DNA from: Rhabdornis inornatus
Lineage: Eukaryota > Chordata > Aves > Passeriformes > Rhabdornithidae
DNA: 64,000 nt
Assembly (NCBI GenBank): GCA_013397075.1
Contig: VWZS01004810.1
Coordinates: 660,999-724,998, forward strand
Direction: 5' to 3'
Program-made: the position numbers and the translations under genes
Shown here: positions 24,061 through 37,160 of the stretch, piece after piece
How positions within the stretch are numbered: the stretch's first letter is position 1
How the letters are laid out: every line of letters starts with the position of its first letter
The notes under the pieces: generated by a model
Seen by the model: the letters and a program-made list of their open reading frames with translations, nothing else
What the model was told of the DNA's origin: nothing
The model's database searches: none

Positions 24061-25084
24061 TCTTGAACGTCTTGCTTACAACAAGCAAAGACCAGCAGGA
24101 ATGATGCTCCGGGGCTGTTGGGAATGCAGGCTTGCTTTTTGCAGCTTTAGTCCCTAAGGGTGGATGAGTTTTTATTCTTATCACTGTTCAGTTTTGCACT
24201 CTGCTGAGGGGGATTTCTCTTAGATCTCTTGGTCATGAGTGGTGGGAAGGAAAACTCAAGTTTTTCCCACTTGGAAATCACTGAAGCAAGGAGTGATGCC
24301 ACCAGTATTTCCATACAAAATCTTTTATTTTTTTTTTTTAGTCCTTTGAGGAACACTCTTCCCCCAAGCTTGACATTTTGAAATAATAACATCTAATCTA
24401 GTTTCTGATGTATTTAACTGAAATCTAATTTCCATTTTTTTGTCCTGTAAAGAACAATTGGCTCTGGGGATCCCTGATAAAGCTGTGGGAGGGACCCCCT
24501 GCTTCCATATGCAAGGAAATAATCAATCTGCCACCACGAGCTTACACTAATATCTGTGGTGATTGCAGCTCACGTATAATGAAGACAAATCCTGTTCTGC
24601 TGAAAGATCAATAATTCAAGAGGGAAAAGGGGGAGCCAGGAATGGGGGACAGAGACTGCATCAGCCCCTGCCAATGAAATGCTTTTTGAAAACAATGAGC
24701 TTTAAATATAAAGTGTAGGACAATTACTGAGAATTACTGAATGCCCTACGGGTATGAAGAAGACCCTGTGAATACAGAATATCCCCTCCCACCCCTTCCA
24801 AAATCCAATTCCTGCTAGGAGCTCCTAGGAGAGGTATTTAGAGCCTATTAGAATGGCAAGAAACCAGCTGTTAATCAGCATGCTAATCCTGGGGTGACAT
24901 CTTGGGGACCAGTGGTGCTACCTGCATATGTTAGAGGCTGAGGAAGCTGAGCTGGCAGCCTGGCTCTGATTTCCTCAGCCTGCAGCACCACAAAGCTCTG
25001 GCATTTTCTGGGGACTAGGAGGCATCCAGGGAGGATGGAACAAGCCCTGGATGTGGATGTACAGGTTTTGTGGTTCATTTGCAG
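24061..25084. other. Anonymous non-coding DNA
   Basis: No recognisable feature apart from a run of about 11 T at 24330-24340. Confidence 0.45.
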
Positions 25085-25250
25085 CAGGCTGCCCAGGGGA
25101 GTGGTGTAATCAGCATCCCTGAAGTGTTCAAAAACCCTGTGCATGTGATGCTTTGGGGACATGGGTTTGTGGTGGACCTGGCAGTGCTGGGGGAACAGCT
25201 GGACTCGATGACCTTGATCTTTTCCAACCTAAACCATTCTCTGACTCATG
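25085..25250 (+). mobile_element. CR1 LINE 3' fragment
   Basis: Sense CR1 3' end of about 165 bases: 'aggctgcccaggggagtggt', 'catccctgaagtgttcaaaa', 'gggacatgggtttgtggtgg', 'tggactcgatgaccttgatc', and the terminal CATTCTCTGACTCATGA, a decayed ATTCTGTGATT repeat. It is of the type with 'gttggactcgatgatctt' near the end, like 3045-3338, and unlike the 13293, 18098 and 44724 group. Confidence 0.92.
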
Positions 25251-28200
25251 ATAAAATGGGAATGTGCTGTGTTTGCTCCCTCTCAGTGCAGGCAATAGTT
25301 TGAGGTGAGCAGGGCTGTGAGGCAGCTCAGCTGCCCCTCCAGAGATGTTGGAGGGTGTCCTGTGCCCATCAAGTGATGATCACACAAGACGTGGGTCCCT
25401 GGGGTGCAGGGCCACATCTCCTGCCAAGCAGGGATCCTGCTGCTCTCTACCCACACACTGCACTTGCCATCAGTCTTAATATTTTACCATAGACCTCTCG
25501 TGTTTTTAAATCTTTATTGGATGTGGGCCTAGGCTGTTGTCACAACATCTCGAATCAGATCAGAGAATTAATGTGAACAGGCATGACAAGACACAGATCA
25601 ACTTGGAGTTATTTCTCATCTTCTTTAGAGTGGGAAAGGGTTAAAAAGCTGCCTGAGAGTTTCCTTTTGCTGAGACAAGAGAACTAAAGGTGTATTGATT
25701 TCAGCTTGCCCCCCCTCTTTTTTTTTTTTGAGCACCACGAGCTTTGTTTTTTGCTTGCCCTGCAAAAGTGATTATTTGACATAAATACAGACAGTTTTCA
25801 GTGTTTACAAGTTAGCTGATATAGCAAGTCTCCTTGTCATAGGCTCCTGCAATATAGGGGAGGGCTGAAGTTGCCAGCCTTGAACATTCATGAGTGAATG
25901 CCTTCTGCAAAGCAAAAGATTTGTTCCGAAATGGCTGTTTTTTTTCTTAATGAAGAAAGGGAACATCCAGATATTTGTTGCTGTATCTTTTCAGAGCTTG
26001 AAATAGATCACAGGGATTCGATTTTAATTTTTTTTTCTCCCCACTGAAAAGGTAGACATATTTACATTATCTCCCTATATTTTCTGAGCCTTATCTCATG
26101 GCTCTGAAAGCTGAGGTTTTGAGATTAAAAACTGCCAAACAGTGTGAGACAACAGCAATGTGAGCTGATGTCATTGCACCAACTCAGCTGTATCTTGGTT
26201 TTCTTTGGGTATCAGAAGTAAAGGGGTAGGGAAGTTCTGCTGCCTCCTCAGGAATATTTTAGTGTGAACTAAATTTTGAGCAGTCAGCTGGAAATACAAA
26301 GAAATACAGAGTGTTTGCATGGTTTATGCCCTCTACTGCTGCACCCTTAAAACTGAAGGTAGAGTGAAGTGCTGTGTCTGTGTAAGGGGAGGGTGACAAG
26401 GCTGTGAGACAGGCCCAGGAATGGCCAGGTCTGTGCAGGGCAGAGGTTTGAAAGCTGGACACAGCAAAAACTGCTCTGGCTCTCTCCCTGCCAGGACAGG
26501 GATCAGCAGTGCCTCATCCCTGGCACTTCATGGACATGAGGGCTGTCAAGGCAGGCACGATTTGCTGGGTGTGATCTTGGCTGGAGTGCCACAAGGACTC
26601 TGTTGGCGCATCCAGGGGCTGAGCTCTGGCTCTGGGGGGCACACTGACCCCAGGGAAACTGCCTGCTCCAGGAGGGAGCTCATGCTTCCCTCTCTCTCAA
26701 GGAGAAAATTTAATTTCTTTGAGTGGGTATCAGGTTGGAAGAAATGGAAAAGAGACTGTGGAACTTGCTCACAGCTCCCCTAACTCCCTTCAGAACATTC
26801 CTGGTGTGTGTAGGCTGAGATCAATTTTATTAAAGGTTAAGCCAGGCTAACAAGTTTCATATCTTGATCCAAATCCTGTCTGTTCTTGCTCTGTGGCTGT
26901 CCTTGGGGACCATCCTCTGATGGTGTCTCCCAGTGCCTCCTGGATCAGCATTAGGGTGTGACAGGGTCACTGGCTGTGTCCAGCACTGACCCTCAGCCAG
27001 GGCAGCACAAGGAAGTCTAAAGCAGATTTCCATCAGGGCACAGTCCCACAGCAGAAGGGTTCAGAGGAGGAGGCACTGTCCAAGTGGGAATTGTCCTTCT
27101 GCCCTTCCTCCTGGCTGAGGGCAGCCTGAGCACATTGGTGAGCATCTCTGGGAAATCATCCTCCCCAGTCCCTGCTGGAATGGTCTGTAGCTGAAAAGAA
27201 CATCATGTTCCCAGGAGGGACAATCCAGGACCTCCAGGCAGTGCTAAATTCCCCTCAGTAATAACCCTCAATGAATCAGGTGGGAAATACTTCACAAGCT
27301 TAAAACACCAAACTACCTGCAGGATTCTCTTAAATGGAAACCCATGAAAGTGGTCATTGCCAATTTATTTTGAGGGACACTGGGAAAGAGATAACAGCAA
27401 TTTTACAGCATTGCAAAGCCATGGCTTTGTAGTGGAGGGAAACATTATAACATTCATGAGCAAGGTCCTGCTCATTTTCTTTTTCTCTACTCTACAATTG
27501 CAATCCTTTCCATCAGCTGAAGGAAGAACAAGAGGCCAGCATCCCATCTGTTAAGCTGAGCTTTGCAAAATGGGAGAGAGCTGGAGACCCAGTGGACTTG
27601 CCTGGGATGCAGAGACACAGCAAAGGCACATATGCTGCAGTTCCAACTATGTCATTTTACTGCTATATGTAAAACACCATCTGTGGTGCAGAGACCTCTG
27701 CTAGGAGGGAGGTGCACAATCAACCCAGAAAATTGTCAACTGAAGTGCTATAAAGTTCTCTCTAAGTGTCTTCATCACTCATTGCTCGAGAAAAGCACCT
27801 AATATCATGGAATGTTGCATTAAAGAGCTAATGGGGATGTAGGGAGCCAAAACCAACACTGGGGTGGATGGCTGCAGCTTTCCTGCCTTTAGGAGCAGGG
27901 CTCAGTCCAAACTCCAGGGATTTCACCCAGGAAAAGGGATGTGACTCCACTGAATTTAGAGGTGCCTCAGAGTAGCACCACTCAAAAATGCAGTGAGGGG
28001 GCTGCTGTGTGTTTTCCTCATGATTTAATTTGGGCTGTAATATTTTGCTTAAAGACAAATTTTATGGAAAACAGGAGGCCAGAGTGATGGAGTTGTATCC
28101 TCCCCTAGCAAGGCTGTAATTCACAATGTTATTTGGAGTTAGTCCCTTAAACTTCACCTTCACATCTTCTGCAGGCAATGGCAGCTCGAAGGCACGAGCT

Positions 28201-29440
28201 GTCTCCCACACACAGGGACCAGCAACTCCAGTGACATTCACATCCTATTCCTGTGAAGATCTGCCTTGCAAGGAGAGGGAAAGAACTGTGCTTTCCTGAG
28301 GTGTGTGATGGCACTCATTGCCACCAGGTGACCTGGTGCAATGTCAGTGAGCCCAGGAGGTGCTGAAGTACAAAATGGGTACCACAGGCACACTGCAGCT
28401 CAGCCCTGAAAATGAAACCAGTGCTGCTTTTTGCTTCCCTGCCTCAAAGAGCTCATCAGAATTATTTCCTGATGAGGCAAATGGGAAGGAAAAATCAATC
28501 CAAGAGATCCATTCCTTCTGGGCTGGGGTAAGGGGTGAGCAGGGAAAACTCCTGGGTGGTGAAGCAACCACAACCAGGGGAAAAAATCCCTCTGGAGCTT
28601 GCAGGCAGTTTGTACCTGTGCTGGGAGTGTAAGGGCAGAGGAACAGAGAGGAAGGCAGGAGGAAAAGACTCTTTTTCTTCCCAGTAGAAGCACCTGTGTT
28701 TATTGGGTTTCATCACTGCAATTGGTGGAAGAGAGGCAGTGACAGAGATACCAGCAGAGGGTTCAGAGGGAGTATGAATAGTGAGTTTTGGCCTTTTAGA
28801 CAGGGGTGTTTGGAATGTGTGCTGTGTTGTGTGATTTACTGCTGGAAAGGTCTAAAAAACCAGTGTAACTTGGGCTTGGACTCAGCCTCTAATCATGAAA
28901 GACTTCAGGGCTCTGGAAGGAGTGGCTGTGCTTTAGATCCTCTTGTAGAAATGACACAGGGAGAAGAGCTTAGACAGAGGTGAGAATCCCATGAATGCAG
29001 GACTGGGGACACAGGGGACAGAGATGAGGAGCAGGGCAGACAGGGCTCCTCGTGTGGCAGGGTCAGCCACCCTGAGGGGATGCTCAGTGCAGGTTATTGT
29101 AAAAGCTGCTTCTCCTGCCTCAGTTCAGTTCTCATTGCTGTGCCCAGGGCTGAAGCCTACACTCAAATTAAGCTCAAGATGAGTAAATTTACTGAGGTAA
29201 ATGGAGGTGCTGCAGATTAAAGATAAGATTTTTGGTAAAGTGCACAACTCCTTTGCTTCCCTTCCTCTCTGGAGCACACAATTTTTGACCTTTGCTGAGC
29301 AAGCTGCTGCCACTTCATCATTATTAAAATATACAGACTAATGACCCTGAGGCTGCAGCCACTGTCCCTTTTCTCCACTGTGGATTTTCCATCTTCTCTC
29401 TCCTCATTGGTATCACAGTCTCCACAGGACAGAGGCTGTG
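25251..29440. other. Anonymous non-coding DNA
   Basis: About 4.2 kb without a recognisable repeat or exon. Short T runs occur near 25720, 25940 and 26025. The longest open frame (26421-26783, plus, 120 codons) resembles nothing I know. Moderate GC enrichment at 26400-27200. Confidence 0.45.
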
Positions 29441-29539
29441 CCTCTTCTCTCTTCTCTCTTCTCTCTTCTCTCTTCTCTCTTCTCTCTTCTCTCTTCTCTC
29501 TTCTCTCTTCTCTCTTCTCTCTTCTCTCTTCTCTTCTCC
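29441..29539. repeat. Polypyrimidine tract of 7-bp units (TTCTCTC)n
   Basis: Ninety-nine consecutive pyrimidines with no purine, mostly perfect repeats of a 7-base unit (about 13 copies) with one shortened unit near the right end. The complementary strand is (GAGAGAA)n. Because 7 is not a multiple of 3, each reading frame cycles through a 7-residue charged peptide (REKREER type). This explains the minus-strand open frames of 159 (29217-29696) and 125 (29324-29701) codons, which are artefacts. Mirror symmetry (TCTCTTCTCT) makes triplex (H-DNA) formation possible. Confidence 0.97.
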
Positions 29540-32500
29540 AGTGACACGGGGAACCATCAGAGCCAAGCCTGTAATCAAACTGCAATAATCTGCCCTGACT
29601 GTAATTAGGCTGCCTTTGCTCTCCTGAAGCCACAGGGCTGGGAGCCCGGGGCGAGCTGGGTGTGCCAAGCCAGGGAACAAACCCCGGCTGTGCCAATTCA
29701 CACTCTCATTTATTACAGGGAATTAAGATAGCAGCTCGAGATGCTGCTCCTGAACAGAGCACACAAAACGTTCACAGTTCCTCCCACGAAAAATTGACAA
29801 TGTGTGTAGGATGTAAAGGAAAGGATTGTTGCTTCATTTGAGGTGAGAGGAATTCTGGTTCTGAGCACTGTGCAGAAAGCTGGAGGTTGAATCGGGGATA
29901 AACTCGGTCTTTTAAGCTACACCACAGTGACTTTTCTACCACACTGTCTTACCCAAGTGATATGAGGACAGTTATGAGACAAAACATGCCATTCTTATTC
30001 TATTCCATTTCATTTTTGCTCTGCCTGCCACTAGTCATGGGGGAAGAAAGGCCATTTTGTGCACTGAATATACCCTGAAGGTAACTTATGCTGAAAGCAA
30101 AATGTTTTGGTCTTTCTGCGCTGGAATACAGAATAACTTGAACTTCTTTCCTTGTTTCTCTCCTTTAGTGGAGCCAAGTGCTGCCATTTGAATTGGAAAT
30201 GTAGCCTGGATACAACATGGAAACCCTCCTGCCATCTGCTCCACCTTGATTCAGTGTAAACCCCAGCAGTGTTAACTCAGGCCATAAAACATAAAACCAT
30301 CAGCACATTCACCTCCTGATGAGCAATCTGGCACAGGGGCTGAACCCATTCCTTCACCACCAGCTTATTTAATGGGATCAAATTGGGGTTTTTTATTCCC
30401 CTGTTTCACACACCATTTGTAACTTCCATCCTCATTCTCATGACCTTTAACCCAAAGATAAAATTGATGCAGGAGATGCTGGTGCATGGTCCTGTACCCA
30501 GTGCTGGGGGAATAGACCCTGGGCAGCCCAATTTCTCCTCAGTGTTGGGTGAGGGTCAGTTAAGTTTTGCCCAGTTTTTATTTTGATCCCTTGCCTGAAG
30601 CACTTTCAGCAGTTTTGGGGGCAGTGTTTTAGTGCCTATCCCAGTAATATTCAATTCTTTATGATCACTGTAGTTTGGAGAGGGGAAGTACAACTTGTGC
30701 ATGAAGTCTGAGGGGGGAGACAGATGCCAATCCTGGCTTGTGCCTGCCCTGTGCTGGTTGCCACCTCACTGGCCACCCCTGTAAGTGAATGCCATGCATG
30801 TCCATGTAGCAGATTAAAGGTGCCTTTAATGTTCCTATACCATGTGCTTCAAAAAGTCATGAGAGACAGATAGGTAGAGTCCCTTGGCACCCTCTCTAAT
30901 TCATGTGTTTGTGACTTTAATCCTTGGCTTGATGGTGTTTTAATTGACAGAATGTAAATTCCTTTCTGTGGTAATCCTTCTGGCACGGGGAGATGTGGAC
31001 AGATGCTCTCAGTTCACGAGACAGCGAGGGGGAGCAGGCAGGAGGGGCTGCTGCTGCTGCTGGAGTATTTACTCAAAATTTCCTTGATTATTTACTTTTG
31101 TGCACTTCAGCTTGTGCTTTCCCACTGAAGTTCACCAGGATCGTGTCTCTGCCTCTCTTTCCAGGATTGCTGTGACACAGCAGCAACTTTTTTTTTTTTA
31201 AACCCTGGGACTTTTGAGCTCCTCCCAGGGAGATTCTCAAGTAAACACAGGAAAAAATGCTGAATGTCTCTGTGAAAAAAGGAGGAAGCCATATCTGGCT
31301 TTTCACTATAGAATGAATTCTTTTGCAGCAGCTTTTAGCTGAGGAAAATGATTCCCTGCCTTTTTTTTTTTTTTCCATCAGGATGAGAATACCTGTCCCT
31401 GCTGCCTTAGCCCGTGGGAGGATGCTCAGATAAGGAAGGGTCAGCAATTCCCAGCCCTGGTGCTGTGAAAATGAGGCAGGAGCAGCCAGAGCAGCCTCAG
31501 CCCTCCCTCTGTGTCCCCATCCAGGCCTGTCCTCTGGTCATTTGGATCCAGATTAATTCAGTGTCCCCCCAGTGCTCCTAATGCTTGGAAAACCAGAGGA
31601 GCTCTTACAAGGAAAGGAGTTCTCAGGAGATGTGTGGACCAGACTTTGCTGTGCTCCTGGGCTAGCTGAACCAGCAGTCATGCCTAAAAATGTAATAAGC
31701 TTTAATAAACCATTTAAGAGAGAAATTAGGCAGGCTTTTCAAGGCTGCAGGGAGAGTGGTGTTCAGACAATTTTTAGATTTACTGTCATTTGCAGTAGTT
31801 TGGTCTGCCCAGCTTATGTAAGCACATTTCCTTCTGAAACCAGTTTTACCTTTTTGGATTCACCCCTAATGACTGAAACCCAACCATTTTAGTGATTTGT
31901 CATACCAGAAGGACCCCCACTGAGTATAATCAGAGTTTTTGTACAGATAGAAATGAATAGCATCTGGGAAAGAATTTCATCTAATGATAGAGGAGTTAAT
32001 GGGGGTTTATTTAAATATCTTAGTATTTACCAGTTCGAGGCTATGAATAATATTTCCAAGACTTTTAGACAGATAATTTCTGACATTTCCAACCTCCCTT
32101 TTTCTGCCCAGTCTCTTTTTTTAGTTTTTCTCAGGGTTCTTCTGTTTTCTTTAAATATCTCTGTCAGACACTGCCCTCATTCCCCACACTGGGAAAGAGA
32201 GAAAAGCCAAGGGAATCTCTTTCACTGAAACAATTGGTTTCTTCCCAGCACTGCTGGGTCAGCCACATGATTAGATTTCCCTTAATTGCCTTGAACTGTT
32301 TTTTTTTTCCCCCAGATAATTGGATTGTCTGTGGCTCTGTCCCACAAGCCAGGGGCTCAGAGCTGGTGGCAGGGAGGCTGCTCAGGGAGAGCTCCATGGT
32401 GCTGCAGCCCCTGCTCTGCCCTCCCAGACATCTCCTGCTCAGTGCCAGAGCAGAACAACTACAGCTTGCATGTCCTTCTTTATTTCTGCTTGATTTACTT

Positions 32501-34089
32501 GCCCTAGATTCCAAACTTTGACTACTTCACAAGTTGCTGCTGAAAAACAAGTTCCATATGTATTACTGTTCATCTGCATTAGACACAGAATAAAAAAGAA
32601 CATTTCCACCTGAAGCTGTGTCCTCTGAATTAACTTGCAGAAAGTGCCTGACTGGAAGTGTGGGGTTTGTGCAGGTCCTTCCTCTCCCTCCCAGAAACAT
32701 CTTTTTAACACTCTGACATGCTGCTGGGTACCAGTGAGGACAGGACACCTGTGCCATCACATCTCTCTTCAGGGATCTCTGGGAGCCAATGAAATGAAAA
32801 TCCTCTGTCAGTGTGTTGTGAAAGAAGAGCTGAACTTCCAAGCATGAAACTGAGAAGTGAAAGTCAAACAAGCTTCAGGGAGGATTTATTTTCTCCAACA
32901 CAATCACTCAAGAATCAGAGAGTTTGTCCATTATTTCTTTCGCTGCCTGTCTCCATTTCTAAATTTTTCTTTGTGCATATCACAGTGTCCTGCCTGCTCC
33001 TGGGCTGAGATCCCATTCTGGAGTCCCCAGGTGTGCCCTTCCTGAACTCCTCAGCGCTCTCCCGTGGTACCTGGCAGCTGCTCTTTGCACTTTTACCCTC
33101 CAGAACCTCTCCCAGGTGGAGCTGAGCTGCCTGTGCTCCCTGGAACAGCATCGGGAGAGAGTGGAGCAGCACATGGGCCTCGGGGGGGCTGCAGGGGGTG
33201 GATGCAGCCTCTGATGGCTCCACCTGGCTCGAGCTGGACATGCCTGTCCCTGCCCTCTGCTCTTGCAAAGAGAATGGGGACCTTTATCCAGCACAGGGCT
33301 CTGTCTGCCTCATGAATGTCCTCTCTGCCCTGCTTGTCTGGTACAGTGAGAGAGATTGTCACTCAGCACAAACACAGCCATTTCTGACAGAAAGGCATAA
33401 TTTCTCTTTAGATACACTCAGCAAGTGTCAGGGAGCCGGATATTTACTGCTCTTATGAGACTCAAAGCTGTCCATAATCACATCAGTGCACCACCAGTCT
33501 CATGGTGCAAAATCTGCTTAACTATAACTCAGTTCTCATCTGAGTCTGGTCTAGGGAGATTTCCTTAAAGAGCCATTTGAGTGACCCCCTGCTTTTTCCC
33601 CAGTCTTCAGACAGCAGGAATGTGAGCAGACACATGAGATTAATGGCACTGGTTGGGGACAGTTCAGGTGCAGTGTGAGTTAAAGAGGAGGAAATTTCAT
33701 CCCCTGGAAAGTCAAGCTGAAGTTGCCACGTGTTGTGTAATTCCAGCTTTCCAGGCAGCACTTCTCTGGCAAAAATTACTTTTGCTGTGGATCAGCTTCT
33801 GGCTTTTCAGCTGGGTACCTTGGTGCTGCCTTTTCCTTCACACCTTGCCATCTACAAACCCCATCTGCTGTTCTGGTGCCAGACCAGTCCCGGCCAAAGG
33901 CTGACCGAAAACTGGAGAGCTGTCTAATTTCAGGGAGCAGAGATGGACCCCCAGGGTTAGGCTGACTTTGAAGGGTTGGAAATGCAGGGCACAAAATGCT
34001 TTTCTCCCCACAAAGCAGCCTTTGAAACAAGCATTTCCTCCATGAACTGGGAGACATTTCCTGCTGATCTTATAGGGGTTCAAGTGTGG
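29540..34089. other. Anonymous non-coding DNA
   Basis: About 4.5 kb. T-rich runs at about 31189-31199 and 31362-31374. A GC-rich patch at 33000-33360 has overlapping open frames of 83-117 codons on both strands without family resemblance. The stretch 31950-32160 is AT-rich. No exon or repeat recognised. Confidence 0.45.
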
Positions 34090-34363
34090 GATCATGGGAT
34101 CGTTTATATTGGAAAAGCCCTCCAAGATAATTGAGTTCAAACATGAATCCAGCACAGCCAAGCCCAGCACTAACCCATGTACACAAATATCCATGGATTT
34201 TGAACACTGCCAGGAATGATGACTCCACCACTGCCCTGGGCAGCCTGTGCCAGGGCTTGACAACCCTCTGGATGAAGAAATTTTCTCTAATACCAGTCTG
34301 ACCTGCCCTGGTGTAACTTGAGGCTGTTTCCTCTTGTCCTGTCACTGGTTCCTGGGAAAATGA
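34090..34363 (-). mobile_element. CR1 LINE 3' fragment, antisense
   Basis: Reverse-complement CR1 of about 270 bases. The minus-strand translation contains IRENFFIQRVVKPWHRLPRA then VVESSFLAVFK, matching the C-terminal end of CR1 ORF2 (FFT.RVV.HWNRLPREVVESPSLEVFK). Toward the left it continues into the 3' untranslated part ending at ATCATGGGATCG. To the right it includes TTTCCTCTTGTCCTGTCACT. This is the best-preserved ORF2 remnant in the window, but it is still interrupted. Confidence 0.93.
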
Positions 34364-36789
34364 GCATTTCTTGGCATGGCCAAAGGCACTAAGTCCCCAC
34401 CAGACTTGTTGGGGTTGGGGATCCCATCAGCTCATCAGTGCACTGAGTGCTGATTAGAGCAATTCCAAAAAGCTTTTGGTTTGTAGCTTGACTTCTCCAG
34501 TCAATAAAGCAATATATTTCACATTCCAGTCAAGCAGAAATGTTTGATTCAAGCCTAGAAGGCTTTCTTCACTCACAGTTATTCAAATATGCTTCATACA
34601 GGTTTACTACAAAATATTTGTACATTTTTCCTCTCGAGGTTACACTTTTTGACCAATTTGCATCTCTGAAAACATCTACCACCTTCTACTCACATCCAGC
34701 AAAACCCAGGGCAGAAAGAGCTGTGAGCAGAAGCCTGATGGACAAGTTTTGAGAGCAGTAGTCAAATCTCTCACTTGACTTGATACGCTGCTCAGTTCTC
34801 CAGCTTGCTGTTCCTGGTATTGAGATCAAAGGGAAATTCCAGAGGGAAATGCCAGGGGAGCTGCCCTGTGTCCCAGCTGCTCTGAGAAGCTCCTGCCACA
34901 CACCCTGAAAGGGAACTGTGATATACGAAGAGTGAGTTAACATCTTAATATTTATTGGACCGAGTACTGCTGAATATAACCCCTCACTGATCATGGACTT
35001 TACAGCATGGGTTTATTTGTATCATTTTGGGAGACTTCAATGGCTTTTGCATTTTCATTTCATAATGATGAATTACCTGAAATCATTCCTCTCAGAACAG
35101 ATTCCTCCAGCTTTGACTCCTGCTAGGATGTTTCATTTTGTGTTGAAAATTGCAATAGGAAATTTCCCTGAGCCATTGATATGTCAGACTAGAGTTTATT
35201 ATCACTCATAGTCCCAGCACACTGGGGCTGTATGAAAGGTTTTGTAAATAATATGACATGGGCAGGAACTCATTTGATGCTGTGATAGGTGGTGAATATT
35301 CCCAGCCAGGCAGGCAGAGGGAAATGCAGCAGCAGGAAGTGTGATCTTCCCTAGGAAGAGGCGTTCTCACTCTGTACTGTACCTTGGTAATTAAATCGAA
35401 TTTTTAGTGGGGAAAGCAGGATTTCAGTGGCTGATAATGGCACAATGTGTTGTCTATGTGTTGCTAAAACTGCTGTTCTTATACATCTCTAATGAACCAG
35501 GACACAACTTCTGCTTGTGGTCCCTTAAATTCTGTTTCTGACCTCAATCTGCTCTTCTCCAGGATGAACATTATATTTATATATTATTATTAATATTGCT
35601 AATATGTTAACATAACTATATTAAGAACTTCCATCAAATATCAGGTTGTGTATAGGTAGGACACTCGGGATCAATTCAAATGTGTTTCAGTGTTAAATTC
35701 ACCCTTAAATGTGGTGGTTGCTCCAAACCCCCTCTTTCAATAACCTGTGTAACTCTGGGTTTTATTGAATTGAAAATGAGAGGTACTGCCTGGTGGTGCC
35801 TGCCTTAGAGTTACCAAATTTGTGTATACACTGAAAAGAAATTCTGTATTGTCCTAAAACTCCTACTCAGCTCTTATTAAAATCAGGCTGTATCCATTTA
35901 CCTTTTAGCTTTCAGGTGTACGCAGCAGAAGGAAATTAATTTAAAAATATCCCTGCTTTGCCCAAGCGTCATTACCTTGGTGTCTAATCATAGTCCTTCA
36001 TTTACATATGAAGAAATTGGCATGTGAAGAGGCAAATTTTCTCATTATCAAATGATATCTAAGTTAGGCTGGAGCTATTGATTTGCAGTAGCTTTAACCT
36101 TGATGTGCCACGTGTCAGGTTCCTCCAGTGAGGGAAGGTGTGTGGGATCTCTCCACACACAGCCCTGGATCTGTGGCAAGGATGCTTTCAGCCTGGCCTT
36201 GTCTCTGACCTGTTTATTTCAAAATTATTGTGTGCCCACATTTGTGGTAGGAATCACTCAAGCAATTCCTCCTGGGCAGTTAGCTGTTCCAATTATTTTT
36301 AAAGGAATTTTGTGCACAGCTCAGTTCTGTATCCTTTCCTCTGCTCAGGGGTCTCCTGACACTTCTTGGTGGTTTCAGCATTAGTTTATATGCAGACAGA
36401 GAGCAGATTTAGTCTCCTTCCCTAAGTTTTTGATTCTTTTTGCCAGTGTGTTTTTCATAGCCCAAGTGGTGCTTCCAGCTGGATGCTACTAATTGTTTAC
36501 TATTCAGCACAGCTAAGAATGAGATTTTATTTTTAGGTTCTGTCACTCTGTGTCTTTATATTTTAAGATAAATGCATCTCTGCTGTCTCCCGTTCCTGAG
36601 CTACAAAAATCTAGGTTTCATTTCCAGCTCCTAACTCTTATTTCGTTCATGTATTAACTTAGTCTTTAAGATCTCTTGCTTTTATTTATCAGCTATTTCC
36701 AGAAGTGGATTTTATTTCACTGAGTCCCTGAGGAACCTCTGGCATAGGCTGTGTTACAGCCCTCACATTGTAAGGGGGCTGTTGATCCT
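34364..36789. other. Anonymous AT-rich DNA
   Basis: No gene or repeat recognised in about 2.4 kb. Strongly AT-rich around 35570-35640 (alternating ATTATT and TAATATT), possibly a decayed microsatellite. Confidence 0.45.
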
Positions 36790-37160
36790 TAGAATCACAA
36801 GATTATGGGATATCCTGAGCTGGAGGGACCCACAGGATCATCCAGTGCCACTCCTGTCCCTGCCCAGACCCCCCAACAATCCCAGCCTGTCCATCCCTGG
36901 CAGCGCTGTCCAAACGCTCCTGGAGCTCTGGCAGCCTCGGGGCCGTGCCCATTCCCTGGGGAGCCTGGGCAGTGCCCAGCACCCTCTGGGGGAAGAACCT
37001 TGCCCTGATCTCCAGCCTGAGCCTGCCCTGGCCCAGCTCCAGCCCTTCCCTGGCTCCTGTCCCTGTCCCAGAGCAGAGCCCGGAGCTGCCCCTCGGGAGG
37101 AGCTGCAGCCCCGGGGAGCTCTGCCCTCAGCCTGAACAATCCCAGTGCCCTCAGCCTTTG
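36790..37160 (-). mobile_element. CR1 LINE 3' fragment, GC-rich subfamily, antisense
   Basis: Reverse-complement CR1 beginning TAGAATCACAAGATTATGGG, then 'gctggagggacccacaggat', 'catccctggcagcgctgtcc', 'ctgggggaagaaccttgccc', and ending near 'cccagtgccctcagcctttg'. It has a higher GC content than the other copies, more intact CpG-derived positions, and a different 3' end. The 117-codon (36782-37135, plus) and 114-codon (36795-37139, minus) open frames are by-products of its composition. The family assignment rests on the paired 'gaagaac.ttgccctgatctc' and terminal agaatcaca motifs. Confidence 0.88.

Noticed and set aside
29217..29701. Minus-strand frames of 159 and 125 codons with charged heptads, resembling a coiled-coil protein
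   Set aside because: They are produced by a 7-bp simple repeat that is open in every frame. Flanking residues show no family similarity.
36782..37139. Overlapping 117- and 114-codon frames on opposite strands
   Set aside because: Explained by a GC-rich antisense CR1 fragment.
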